This document shows, piece by piece, positions 16,791 through 23,187 of a stretch of 37,353 nucleotides of DNA. Position 1 is the stretch's first letter, and each line of letters opens with the position of its first letter. The notes beneath the pieces are model-generated. The model was not told the DNA's origin and searched no databases. It was given only the letters and a program-made list of their open reading frames with translations. The translations under genes were made by a program, and so were the position numbers. Source of the stretch: a virus; the IMG/VR virus record IMGVR_UViG_3300044838_000012, positions 1 to 37,353 of that record; one strand, written 5' to 3'.

Positions 16791-17153
16791 GGCATCCACC
16801 TGTCCTCCGCGAACAAGCCAAACCGGCTCGACGAAAACAAATGCGCGACCCGCACCTCGGGGCCGGGCCGCTCCCCGTTGTAGTAGCGGATCACGGTCCC
16901 GTCCCGCCAACCGTTAAGGACACCGAACGGTGCGATGTCGAAATCGTCGGGCCTGTCAGGGACGACATCGCTCAGCAGGTGTGGGCCGCACTTGCCCCAG
17001 CGCGATTCGCCACCGTTGAGGATCGTCTCGGCTCGAGCGGCCAGGGCGATGAGCGTGTCGGCTCCCTTACGAGCAATCACGACGGCGCTGTTGTAGGGGT
17101 GGCCCGCGTCGAAGCCCGGCTCATGCTCGTACGACACGCAGACGTCTCGCGTG
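16787..17153 (-). pseudogene. 3' part of a glycosyltransferase gene split by the IS1595-type element
   Basis: This fragment encodes the C-terminal half: DVCVSYEHEPGFDAGHPYN, then AVVIARKGADTLIALAARAE and a final VAHLFSSSRFGLFAEDRWMP. It lacks its own start; the ATG in the transposon end at 17179 is probably not natural. Joined to 19785-20106 after removal of 17154-19784 and one 8 bp duplication, it gives one open frame of 226 codons plus stop reading WDLLTRDVCVSYEHE across the joint. So the intact gene was a DXD-type sugar transferase (Gly_transf_sug-like). Confidence 0.85.
17146..17153. repeat. Target-site duplication, left copy (CTCGCGTG)
   Basis: Matches 19785-19792. Eight bases is the duplication length known for the IS1595 family. 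The direct match extends by one base on each side (10 bp in all), so the exact border may shift by a base. Confidence 0.85.
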
Positions 17154-17177
17154 AAGGGGTATCCACTTAGGTGGCCC
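17154..17177 (+). repeat. Left terminal inverted repeat of element A
   Basis: AAGGGGTATCCACTTAGGTG followed by GCCC. Matches the inverted right end at 19761-19784 in 23 of 24 bases, and closely matches the ends of the cassette at 21.7-22.4 kb and the remnant at 28.68 kb. Confidence 0.9.
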
Positions 17178-17179
17178 AT

Positions 17180-18151
17180 TTAGTGAGTACCGGGCATCAT
17201 CATCTGCGGCGTGAGCAGGTTCTTGTACGGCTGCGGGTCGGTAGCGACCGCGCCCTCCATGAGCCGGTAGAACAGCAGGCCGCGCGAGCGGCTACTGCGG
17301 CGGTTGAAGCGAAACACGAACTCGTCGCAGTAGTAGTCCAACTGCTCCCGGCTCATGCCGCCCTGGTGCGTCCCGAGCAGCCACCGCTTCAAGAGGGATG
17401 CGACCCGGTGGGCGTGCGGCATGGCGACGTGCGCGACCTCTGTCTCGTCGGCGGACATGACCGAGACGCGGTGCCCGTACCCGTACCGGCTGATGTCGCG
17501 GTAGCCGACGTGGCCGTCCGTGTGGATGATCGAGCCGCGCTGCACGTTCGCGGTGATGAAGTCCTCCAAGCTGTTCGTCGTCGTGTCGGGGATACGGGCG
17601 AGCCGGACGCGCCCTGCGGCCCGCTCGTGCGCCTCGACGGCGACCACGACGATTGCCTTCCCGAACGGCGACCGGCCCTTCACCTTCGCGGTCTTGACGC
17701 CGCCGATGAACGTCTCATCGACCTCGACCACGATGCCGGGTCCGCCGATCATGTCGCGGCCCTGCCTGACCATCGCGCGGCGCAGCTTGTGCAGCCACGC
17801 CCACGCCGTCTGGTAGGAGCCGAAACCGAGCGACCGCTTCAACCCGAGCGCCGACACGCCGTTCTTCTGGCTGACGACGTGCCACATGACGTGGAACCAC
17901 ATCGTCAGCGGGAACCGTGTCTTGTCGAAGATCGTCCCGGACGTGACGCTCGTCCGCTTCCGGCAGGTTTTGCAACGCATCTTGCCGTCTGCCATGCGCC
18001 ACGGCTCCGCTACGACGCCGCAGAAGGGGCACACGAAGCCGTTGGGCCAGCGGATCTGCTCGACGTAGGCGAGGCAGGCTTCTTCGGTGTCGAATCGCTT
18101 GATGAACTCCGCGAACGTGCACGGATAGTCGGCAGTCGCAGCGGGACTCAC
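17180..18151 (-). CDS. IS1595-family (ISXO2-like) DDE transposase
   Basis: A 323-residue protein from a GTG at 18151 (VSPAATADYPCTF), which overlaps the stop of the methyltransferase C-terminal frame by GTGA; the longer start at 18196 is less likely. N-terminal zinc ribbon: VCPFCG and CKTCRKRT. Catalytic core: VVEVDETFIGG, SIIHTDGHVGY, then HVAMPHAHRVASLLKRWLLG, FVFRFNRR. This is the ISXO2/IS1595 DDE arrangement. The stop lies about 26 bases from the transposon end, so the gene is full length. It should move both element A and the transposase-free cassette nearby. Confidence 0.92.
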   Translation of the reverse strand: MSPAATADYPCTFAEFIKRFDTEEACLAYVEQIRWPNGFVCPFCGVVAEPWRMADGKMRCKTCRKRTSVTSGTIFDKTRFPLTMWFHVMWHVVSQKNGVSALGLKRSLGFGSYQTAWAWLHKLRRAMVRQGRDMIGGPGIVVEVDETFIGGVKTAKVKGRSPFGKAIVVVAVEAHERAAGRVRLARIPDTTTNSLEDFITANVQRGSIIHTDGHVGYRDISRYGYGHRVSVMSADETEVAHVAMPHAHRVASLLKRWLLGTHQGGMSREQLDYYCDEFVFRFNRRSSRSRGLLFYRLMEGAVATDPQPYKNLLTPQMMMPGTH

Positions 18152-19462
18152 GATGACTCCCCGCCAGCAGCAGCAGCCAACCGGCCACCGATCCACTCCG
18201 AGACGTTCGCGGTAACGGCGTCCCCGACCGCCGAATAGCGGCGTGAGTCGGGGGTGTCGCCGATGTCTGTCCAGCCGTCAGGCAGGCCCTGTAGGCGCTC
18301 ACATTCCACCGGAGTGAGGCGGCGGACGCCGACCTCCGGGCCTGCGACGCCGGAGTCCCTACGGCCACCACCGCGACCGGAGCGGAGCGCGGGATGTAAA
18401 CCGTCCTCCTGCGTCTCGGTCTGCGCTCCGTCCTCGCGGCCCCGGCTCGTGAACGTGACACAGTTCCCGTCCGAGTTGGAGCCGGGTCGCGGATGCGAGC
18501 GCACCGTGCCGCTCACCGCGAGGTTTCCTGACGGCTCGGCAGAGAGGGCAGGCGTGTGGTGGTGGTGGTGGACGGGATCTTGGGTTGCGTGGAAGGAAAC
18601 AAGGCGCCCCGCCTGGGCGTCGTTGTCGTCCGGCCCGCCGTTACCCATTCCCGTCAACGCGGACAAGTGCCTCCCCCCGGTCGAAGGGGTTTCCGTCGTT
18701 CCCGCGACCCTTGCCAACGCTTCCTCCAAGTGGGGAGGCAACGTCCTGCCGCATTTCTCCGCGCGGCGCAAGATGCCGGAAGCAGCCCTGGCCGACAGCG
18801 AGTATTTCGCCGGCACACGTTGCGGCGGCTCGAGGATCTCCGACAGCGAGGGCTCCGACGATGAACACTCGCCGTCGGCGCTGCGGCACTCCGAAGAACC
18901 GTGAGTCGAGAATCCGCCATGCCACGCCGTACCCGAGGTCGGCCAGCGTTCCAAGCACGACTCCGAAGTCCCGACCGCCGTTCGAACTGAGCAGTCCGGG
19001 TACGTTCTCGACGAGTACCCAGCCGGGTCGAAGAGTGTCGATGATTCGGGCGAACTCGAAGAAGAGTCCGCTGCGGTTGCCTTCGAGTCCGGCTCGTTTC
19101 CCGGCGACGCTGAGGTCTTGGCAAGGAAAGCCACCGCAGAGTAGCCCTGCCCCGGCTTCCCACCGCCCGCCGTCAACTGATGCGCCACCTCCGTCAGTAG
19201 CAGCTCGCCCCGCTGGTTCTCCGAGAGTGCCGCGATGTATGTCGCTTCCGGGTCGTAGCTCCATCCCCGGCCTTTCTGCGCCTTCAGTGTGTTCGCGACC
19301 AACGGCTCGCACGTCGTCGTAGACGGGCACTCCGGGCCAGCGGGCTCGGAGCACGTTCCGTCTGTACGGGTCGGATTCGCAGAAGAAGACGTGCTCGTGT
19401 CCGGCTCTGGCGAGTCCGAGGTCGAGTCCGCCGATCCCTGAGAAGAGCGATCCGACATTCAC
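18148..19462 (-). CDS. C5 cytosine DNA methyltransferase, split over two frames at a G6 run
   Basis: Frame A (19462-18641, GTG start) holds SLFSGIGGLDLGLARAG (AdoMet site), GGFPCQDLSVAGKRAG with the catalytic Cys, the ENV motif in VLVENVPGL and QRRRRVFIVG, then stops in the target-recognition region. Frame B, one base on, carries GVRRLTPVECERLQGLPDGW and GDAVTANVSEWIG, the two C-terminal motifs, and stops at 18148. Losing one G in the run at 18673-18678 would join them into a 437-residue enzyme. It may be a programmed or slippage frameshift, a damaged gene or a sequence error. The product would methylate cytosine, protecting DNA from restriction. Confidence 0.8.
18673..18678 (-). other. G6 homopolymer at the frame break of the cytosine methyltransferase
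   Basis: Coding strand reads GAC CGG GGG GAG in frame A and ACC GGG GGG AGG in frame B. A G5 tract restores one frame (NPFDRG joined to RHLSALTGMG). Six identical bases are prone to polymerase or ribosome slippage. Confidence 0.6.
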
Positions 19463-19677
19463 ACAGACGCCGTCTTGGCGAGAGCGTTCTTGATCTCCGC
19501 GCGGCGTCCCTTACCGTGCTTCGTGAGCGTGAGGATATCGTGCGTCTCGTTGTAGCGAGCGATGACCTGCCCGTTTTCCGTCGGCAAGTCCTCGTCGAGG
19601 ACGACGAGAACCTGCGGCGTGAGAGTCTTGCGTGTGATGCGAAGCCTGGTTGCCTTGCAAGTAGTCTGATCCTGCAT
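19459..19677 (-). CDS. Small transposon-borne protein of unknown function
   Basis: A 72-residue protein with a GGAAGG ribosome binding site before ATG 19677. It is polar: MQDQTTCKATRLRITRKTL, VLVVLDEDLPTENGQVIAR, LTKHGKGRRAEIKNALAK. The mix of beta strands and a basic end could suit a small nucleic-acid-binding or regulatory protein, but no family is recognised. It is the first gene of the operon inside the element and overlaps the methyltransferase start, so it may regulate or assist that enzyme. Confidence 0.6.
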   Translation of the reverse strand: MQDQTTCKATRLRITRKTLTPQVLVVLDEDLPTENGQVIARYNETHDILTLTKHGKGRRAEIKNALAKTASV

Positions 19678-19699
19678 CAGGGTTCCTTCCTGGTGTCAC

Positions 19700-19734
19700 G
19701 CCGGGGGCGGTTCACGCCGCGCCCCGGCTCTTTT
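19700..19734 (+). terminator. Strong GC hairpin followed by TCTTTT, oriented on the plus strand
   Basis: Arms GCCGGGGGCGG (19700-19710) and CCGCGCCCCGGC (19717-19728) pair almost fully around a six-base loop, then TCTTTT follows. On the plus strand this has the form of a Rho-independent terminator, although all genes lie on the minus strand. It lies in the leader of the transposon operon, so it may block antisense reading or fold in the operon mRNA. Confidence 0.55.
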
Positions 19735-19760
19735 GCGTCTGCCCTCAGCATAGCACAATC

Positions 19761-19784
19761 GGGCCACGTAAGTGGATACCCCTT
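19761..19784 (-). repeat. Right terminal inverted repeat of element A
   Basis: Inverse complement of the left end with a single change (ACTTACGTGG instead of ACTTAGGTGG). The inward sequence continues GATTG, which is also found inside the left end of the small cassette at 21.7 kb. Confidence 0.9.
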
Positions 19785-20106
19785 CTCGCGTGAGCAGATC
19801 CCAGCAGGGCTTCAGGCTGATCGTGTCGAGGTCGAGGTAGAGGCCGCCGTGTTCGTGGAGAATGTTCCAAGCGGCAAGGTCTTTCACGTTTGCGAGGCCA
19901 ATCGGGTGCTTCAGGTAACCGCGACAGTCGAGTAACTCACGCACGTCAACGCTGCCGTCGAGCGCCGCCCATTCCTCGCCGTCAGGTTCTTGAGTGCACC
20001 AGACGGTGATCGGCGCTTCATGCACGCGAGCGGTCGTGACTGCTCGCGCGTGTTGCCAGAGGAAGTCGCCGCCGAGGTAGATGAAGTGGACACGGCGGTC
20101 AGTCAC
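19785..20106 (-). pseudogene. 5' part of a glycosyltransferase gene split by the IS1595-type element
   Basis: GTG at 20106 gives MTDRRVHFIYLGGDFLWQHA, later VKDLAAWNILHEHGGLYLDLD with the DXD motif at residues 92-94. This is the donor-binding half of a Gly_transf_sug-like sugar transferase. The reading frame runs into the transposon end and terminates there with foreign residues at 19696. The other half is at 16787-17153. Without the acceptor half it is unlikely to be active. First eight bases at 19785-19792 are the right copy of the target duplication. Confidence 0.85.
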
Positions 20107-20146
20107 AGATACGCCTGTAAGCCATCAGGAGCGACGCTAACGCCAT
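20099..20146 (-). CDS. Possible 15-residue coupling micro-ORF
   Basis: MALASLLMAYRRICD starts in a TGATG overlap with the stop of the two-domain glycosyltransferase and ends overlapping the start of the next one. Its exact fit between two genes suggests it keeps ribosomes moving across the gap. It may not make a functional peptide. Confidence 0.35.
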   Translation of the reverse strand: MALASLLMAYRRICD

Positions 20147-21582
20147 CACAGTGTCACGGCCGGGTGACGCCGCCGCTCCCGCTGGTTCATCACCGACACG
20201 CCCCCGTCGTTCGTCACAGCCAACGACTCGTGGACGCGGTACATGCGCGCGCCGAGCCCGTCCAGCTTCCGCGATAACGCAGCCCCGACCCCTGACCCGG
20301 TCGGAGGCAGCTTGCGCGGCCGCTCCAACCTGAAGCCGAGCAGGGTGAGCGCGTCGCGGCGACAGAGGTAGAGACCGTCCACGTGGAACGTCTCGTCGGC
20401 ATCCTCACCCGCGACAGGTGTCTTTCCGGTCCAGTTGGCGAGACCCTCGAGCGACCTGAGCCGCCATAGCGTCAGCGCCGCCGGATCGTCCAACCTGTAC
20501 CAGGCCGTGATCGCCTTCGGAATCGCGTGCCTGACCAGGCGCACGTCATCGGGGAGGAACAGATACCAGTCCGCCGAGGACCGCCGCGCCCGTCGGAGCT
20601 CGGCATCGACGACACGCCAGTATTCCTCGCGTCCGAGACGTCGGTCGAAGGTGTGCCATTCCCAGCCTGCCCGGCGAACCATCCGCTGCGGCAAGGCGTA
20701 GTCGCTGACCCCATCCGGGTCCTCGAACACGCACACATGCAGATCGACCCAGCGCGCCTCACGAGCCAGGTCGTCGAGAAGTTGGCGGAGCAGATCGGGA
20801 CGCCCACAGGTCGAGACCGACACATGGATGAGCGGCAGACGCGGAGGTGGCTGCAGCCAGTCGAAGCGGCGGATCTCCCGTTCGCTGTTTGCGCGCGTGT
20901 CGAGACGTGTCCCGTCGGCGTTGCGGTTCGAGTCGTAGATCCGACGACCGCGGCCGACGGGAGGACAGATGTCTTTGAGCCACCCCTCCCGGTGCGCAAG
21001 CGCGACCATCGGCACACCCAGCGCTCGCGCGTGGGTGGCGAACTGGACGTCGGCCATGTTCGGGTAGCGGAACACGTCACGCCAGATCGGGACATGGCCA
21101 GCGTGGAAGCCCATCGCCCCGGTGCCAAGCACGTTGATGTCGGGATCGTCCTGCTCGAGCGTGCCGAGACAGCGGACGCGCTTTCCGCTGGCGCAAACGT
21201 GGAAGCCGTTCCAGCCGAGCGTCACGCCGCCGTGGAACCCGACCGCATGGTCAGACCTCCAGGTGTCGAGCCCCTCCCGGATCCGGTCGACGTAGTCGCG
21301 CGGGTAGAGAATGTCGTCGTCCACGGTGACAACGATGCCGTCCCAGTTGTCGACGCCCGCGAACTTCTCGGCGTCGCCGCCGTTCTGGTCGCCCTTCATC
21401 AGCACTTCGACGTTCTCGTGCTTCGCGAGTCCGCGTGGTGGGCGTTCGTACTCGTTGAGGCAGAGGACTAGCCGGTCGCATTGAGGGGCGAGCGACGCGA
21501 CGGCTGCCTGCATGGATTGGGCGCGTTCGGGGATCGAAGCGAGACCAACCAGCACTTCATCGCTACTTGGCGACGTGGTCAA
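20146..21582 (-). CDS. Two-domain glycosyltransferase (tandem GT-A folds)
   Basis: A 478-residue protein from a TTG at 21582 that overlaps the stop of the small gene upstream as TTGA; a GTG at 21555 is an alternative. Domain 1 (residues about 10-240): VLVGLASIPERAQSM, DNWDGIVVTVDDDILYPRDY with an acidic DDD metal site, and VLGTGAMGFHAGHV. Domain 2 (about 250-460): LIHVSVSTCGRPDLLRQLL, WYLFLPDDVRLV with a DD pair, and DGLYLCRRDALTLLG. Two transferase domains in one chain suggest successive sugar additions. It heads the glycan island. The longer frame up to 21789 is not supported. Confidence 0.8.
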   Translation of the reverse strand: MTTSPSSDEVLVGLASIPERAQSMQAAVASLAPQCDRLVLCLNEYERPPRGLAKHENVEVLMKGDQNGGDAEKFAGVDNWDGIVVTVDDDILYPRDYVDRIREGLDTWRSDHAVGFHGGVTLGWNGFHVCASGKRVRCLGTLEQDDPDINVLGTGAMGFHAGHVPIWRDVFRYPNMADVQFATHARALGVPMVALAHREGWLKDICPPVGRGRRIYDSNRNADGTRLDTRANSEREIRRFDWLQPPPRLPLIHVSVSTCGRPDLLRQLLDDLAREARWVDLHVCVFEDPDGVSDYALPQRMVRRAGWEWHTFDRRLGREEYWRVVDAELRRARRSSADWYLFLPDDVRLVRHAIPKAITAWYRLDDPAALTLWRLRSLEGLANWTGKTPVAGEDADETFHVDGLYLCRRDALTLLGFRLERPRKLPPTGSGVGAALSRKLDGLGARMYRVHESLAVTNDGGVSVMNQRERRRHPAVTL

Positions 21583-21700
21583 CGTTGCCGCTCGCGATTG
21601 AGCTCTTCGCAGGCAGCGTGGACTGCGCGCCATTCTCCGCCGGGTGTGCGGATGTCGAGTCGCATGTCGATTGCACCTTCGAGCCGTACGGGTTTGCGTC

Positions 21701-21708
21701 CTTCGCTG
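21701..21708. repeat. Target-site duplication of the small cassette (CTTCGCTG)
   Basis: The same eight bases occur at 22381-22388, directly after the right end of the cassette. The direct match extends three bases further (11 bp in all), so the exact border is uncertain by up to three bases. Confidence 0.8.
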
Positions 21709-22380
21709 ACTGGGTATCCACTTAGGTGGCCCGATTGAGTCACGTCGCCACCTTCGACGCGCTGCGGGCCATGTTGAGTAGAGCCTCACGGAACGCGAGG
21801 GGCGTAGCCTGCGCTTCCTTCGTTCGCACGCGCTTGGACTCGTCCGGGACGTACTCGCCGGTCGCTAGGTGCTTGAAGCCGGACACCTTCGCGGTGACGC
21901 GCGGCTCCGTCCAGCGCAACGATGCCGGCTCGGGGCCGACGTAGTAAAGCCACGTCCGCTTGCGTGCCCGGTGTCCGTAGGCAGCCTGCGACACCTCCGT
22001 CGAATACCCAGGATCGAATAGCGAGCTTGTCCAGCCACCCGGTGACGGGCGTGGGAGGCTGTAGCGTGTCCACGCGAGCGATAGAGCCGGATGCTCTAGC
22101 ACTCCTCCATACGTCCTGACAGCGTGCAACGCTGCCTCGAAGCAGCCGCCGTCCTCGCCAGGTTCAAGACCGCAGGACGCCTTGACGAGCGGCCAGAGCA
22201 CCGACCAGCGAGCACACGGCGGGTGCGCGACCACGGGCCACGGGCCCGCATACAGCCGCGCGTCACGCTCCTCGTCCCACGGGTCAACGTCGGGCAGGCC
22301 GAAGTACGCGCCGCCCTTCTCGACGTACAACGCGGCGACGGTGATTTCAGCGGCTAGGGCCATCTAAGTGGATACCCCTT
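21709..22380 (-). mobile_element. Transposase-free cassette with IS1595-type ends (element B)
   Basis: A 672 bp unit. The right end reads AAGGGGTATCCACTTAGATG inward; the left end reads ACTGGGTATCCACTTAGGTG inward and continues GCCCGATTG as in element A's right end. It is flanked by 8 bp duplications and contains one ORF that fills nearly the whole unit. There is no transposase, so it must be moved in trans, most simply by the enzyme of element A 3.5 kb away. Confidence 0.88.
21740..22363 (-). CDS. Cargo protein with HPPC motif (possible DNA-modification-related phage protein)
   Basis: A 207-residue protein. Its ATG lies inside the terminal inverted repeat of the cassette (ACTTAGATGGCC). It contains VYVEKGGAYFGLPDV-type wording (LYVEKGGAYFGLPDVDPWDE), VAHPPCARWSVLW, GEDGGCFEAALHAVRTYGG, VLEHPALSLAW and SQAAYGHRARKRTWLYYVG. 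I recall this as a phage family of unknown function; the HPPC segment and the surrounding pattern recall the PC or PPY loop of DNA methyltransferases, but a classical AdoMet motif is not clear. It may modify DNA or support a modifying enzyme; that is inference. Confidence 0.6.
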   Translation of the reverse strand: MALAAEITVAALYVEKGGAYFGLPDVDPWDEERDARLYAGPWPVVAHPPCARWSVLWPLVKASCGLEPGEDGGCFEAALHAVRTYGGVLEHPALSLAWTRYSLPRPSPGGWTSSLFDPGYSTEVSQAAYGHRARKRTWLYYVGPEPASLRWTEPRVTAKVSGFKHLATGEYVPDESKRVRTKEAQATPLAFREALLNMARSASKVAT

Positions 22381-22440
22381 CTTCGCTGACTCGCCATTCG
22401 ATTCCATTGAATGATCCGCAATCACCCGGTTTGAAGTGTG

Positions 22441-22878
22441 TCATCGTTCCCACCAGATGACATTTGCTTGTCGACCGAAGATGACGACCGCCGATGGAAA
22501 CGGCGCTGGGTTAGCACCGCCTCCAAACTTGAGACGTCCTCGCAGGAAGCGTATTTCCGCGTAGCGGCAGTGGTTCCACCACCATCTGGTATCAACGCGG
22601 GCTGGCACGAGACTGACGACTGTTGCTCCGTTGTCTGCTGACTGATGTGCCTTCGCTACCCAGTTAGGGATGGCGTTTCCGTAGGGCGGGTTCATCCAAC
22701 ACGAACCCGTCCATGACTGCTGGAGACCGTCGTCGGCTTCGGTGTAGTACGCCTCGCATTTAGCGTTGTCTGGAACAGCACAGACGTCAAGCGTGAACGC
22801 GAACTCTTCGTTGAGTTGGTCGAAGAGGTCTTGCGGTGTCGCCCAGAGATCGGTCGCGCTCGAGTAGTGAATGTCCAT
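22441..22878 (-). CDS. Phage-type DNA N6-adenine methyltransferase
   Basis: A 145-residue protein matching the short phage Dam family: WATPQDLFDQLNEEFAFTLDVCA, then SCWMNPPYG with the NPPY catalytic motif at residues 63-66, and ending with PFPSAVVIFGR. These enzymes methylate adenine in DNA and help phages avoid host restriction. ATG at 22878. It lies after the terminase and a small ParB-like gene, and its stop overlaps the interrupted 61-residue gene. Confidence 0.9.
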   Translation of the reverse strand: MDIHYSSATDLWATPQDLFDQLNEEFAFTLDVCAVPDNAKCEAYYTEADDGLQQSWTGSCWMNPPYGNAIPNWVAKAHQSADNGATVVSLVPARVDTRWWWNHCRYAEIRFLRGRLKFGGGANPAPFPSAVVIFGRQANVIWWER

Positions 22879-22888
22879 GACTCCGCGT

Positions 22889-23146
22889 CTACTGACGACG
22901 TCGCCGGGAAATGTCGTCAGTGACGACAGTTCTGTTTGGTAGGCGTTGTGCTTCGCCTCGTAGCGAGACGAGTATTTGCCCTGCTCGACGCTCTGCGCGG
23001 AGCTTCACTTCTGCGGCTGTGTTTACCGCGTCGAACCCGAGTCGAGCTCTGCGTGCCCAGGTCTGGGCTGCGGCTGCGCGGTCGGGTTGAGCGACCGTTG
23101 CACGTAGTTGCGCGAGTCCGGCGTTGTAGACAGCCAGATCGCTCAC
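22889..23146 (-). CDS. Small helical protein resembling the N-terminus of ParB-like phage proteins
   Basis: An 85-residue protein from a GTG at 23146 overlapping the micro-ORF stop. The sequence LAVYNAGLAQLRATVAQPD, ARRARLGFDAVNTAAEVKLR and AERRAGQILVSL is the helical lead seen in ParB/Spo0J-like or DNA-binding phage proteins, where a helix-turn-helix usually follows. Here the protein ends soon after (DISRRRRQ), so it may be a shortened version. Role unknown. Confidence 0.55.
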   Translation of the reverse strand: MSDLAVYNAGLAQLRATVAQPDRAAAAQTWARRARLGFDAVNTAAEVKLRAERRAGQILVSLRGEAQRLPNRTVVTDDISRRRRQ

Positions 23147-23187
23147 GAGCCGTCCAGCAGCTTGTGCAGGTAGTAGTAGCTGTCCAT
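23143..23187 (-). CDS. Possible 14-residue coupling micro-ORF after terminase
   Basis: MDSYYYLHKLLDGS begins in a TGATG overlap with the terminase stop and ends in a GTGA overlap with the next gene. It spans a 40-base gap that would otherwise break translation. Coding status is uncertain. Confidence 0.35.
   Translation of the reverse strand: MDSYYYLHKLLDGS

Larger units (their letters stand above)
17154..19784 (-). mobile_element. IS1595-family transposon with cytosine-methyltransferase cargo (element A)
   Basis: A 2,631 bp element. Both ends read AAGGGGTATCCACTTA inward and then share GTGGCCC; at the right end the base before GTGGCCC is C instead of G. It encodes an ISXO2-like transposase, a C5 cytosine methyltransferase in two frames and a 72-residue protein, all on the same strand and overlapping. 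It has interrupted a glycosyltransferase gene. The 8 bp duplication and perfect restoration of the target frame show a simple transposition event, probably recent. Confidence 0.9.
21579..22444 (-). pseudogene. Small gene interrupted by the 672 bp cassette
   Basis: The pieces 22444-22381 and 21700-21579 join, after removal of the cassette and one 8 bp repeat, into an intact 61-residue frame: MTHFKPGDCGSFNGIEWRVS at the start and AVHAACEELNRERQR at the end. The ATG overlaps the adenine methyltransferase stop by ATGA, and the TGA overlaps the TTG start of the glycosyltransferase, exactly as expected for an original gene. Function unknown. Confidence 0.85.

Noticed and set aside
17171-18238. Plus-strand ORF of 355 codons opposite the transposase
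   Set aside because: Mirror of a clear transposase; Ala/Arg/Val/Asp-rich shadow typical of GC-rich DNA.
18556-18570. GTG/CAC repeat giving a run of His residues in methyltransferase frame B
   Set aside because: A short trinucleotide run (five His codons) in a variable region; common in GC-rich target-recognition segments and not a sign of engineering.
19100-19458. Independent 436-residue protein from the ATG at 19458
   Set aside because: Its first ~140 residues are Ser/Thr/Pro-rich shadow of the methyltransferase catalytic frame; only its C-terminal part is credible as a gene product.
20527-21471. Plus-strand ORF of 314 codons opposite the glycosyltransferase
   Set aside because: Antisense shadow of a gene with recognisable catalytic motifs; no ribosome binding site.
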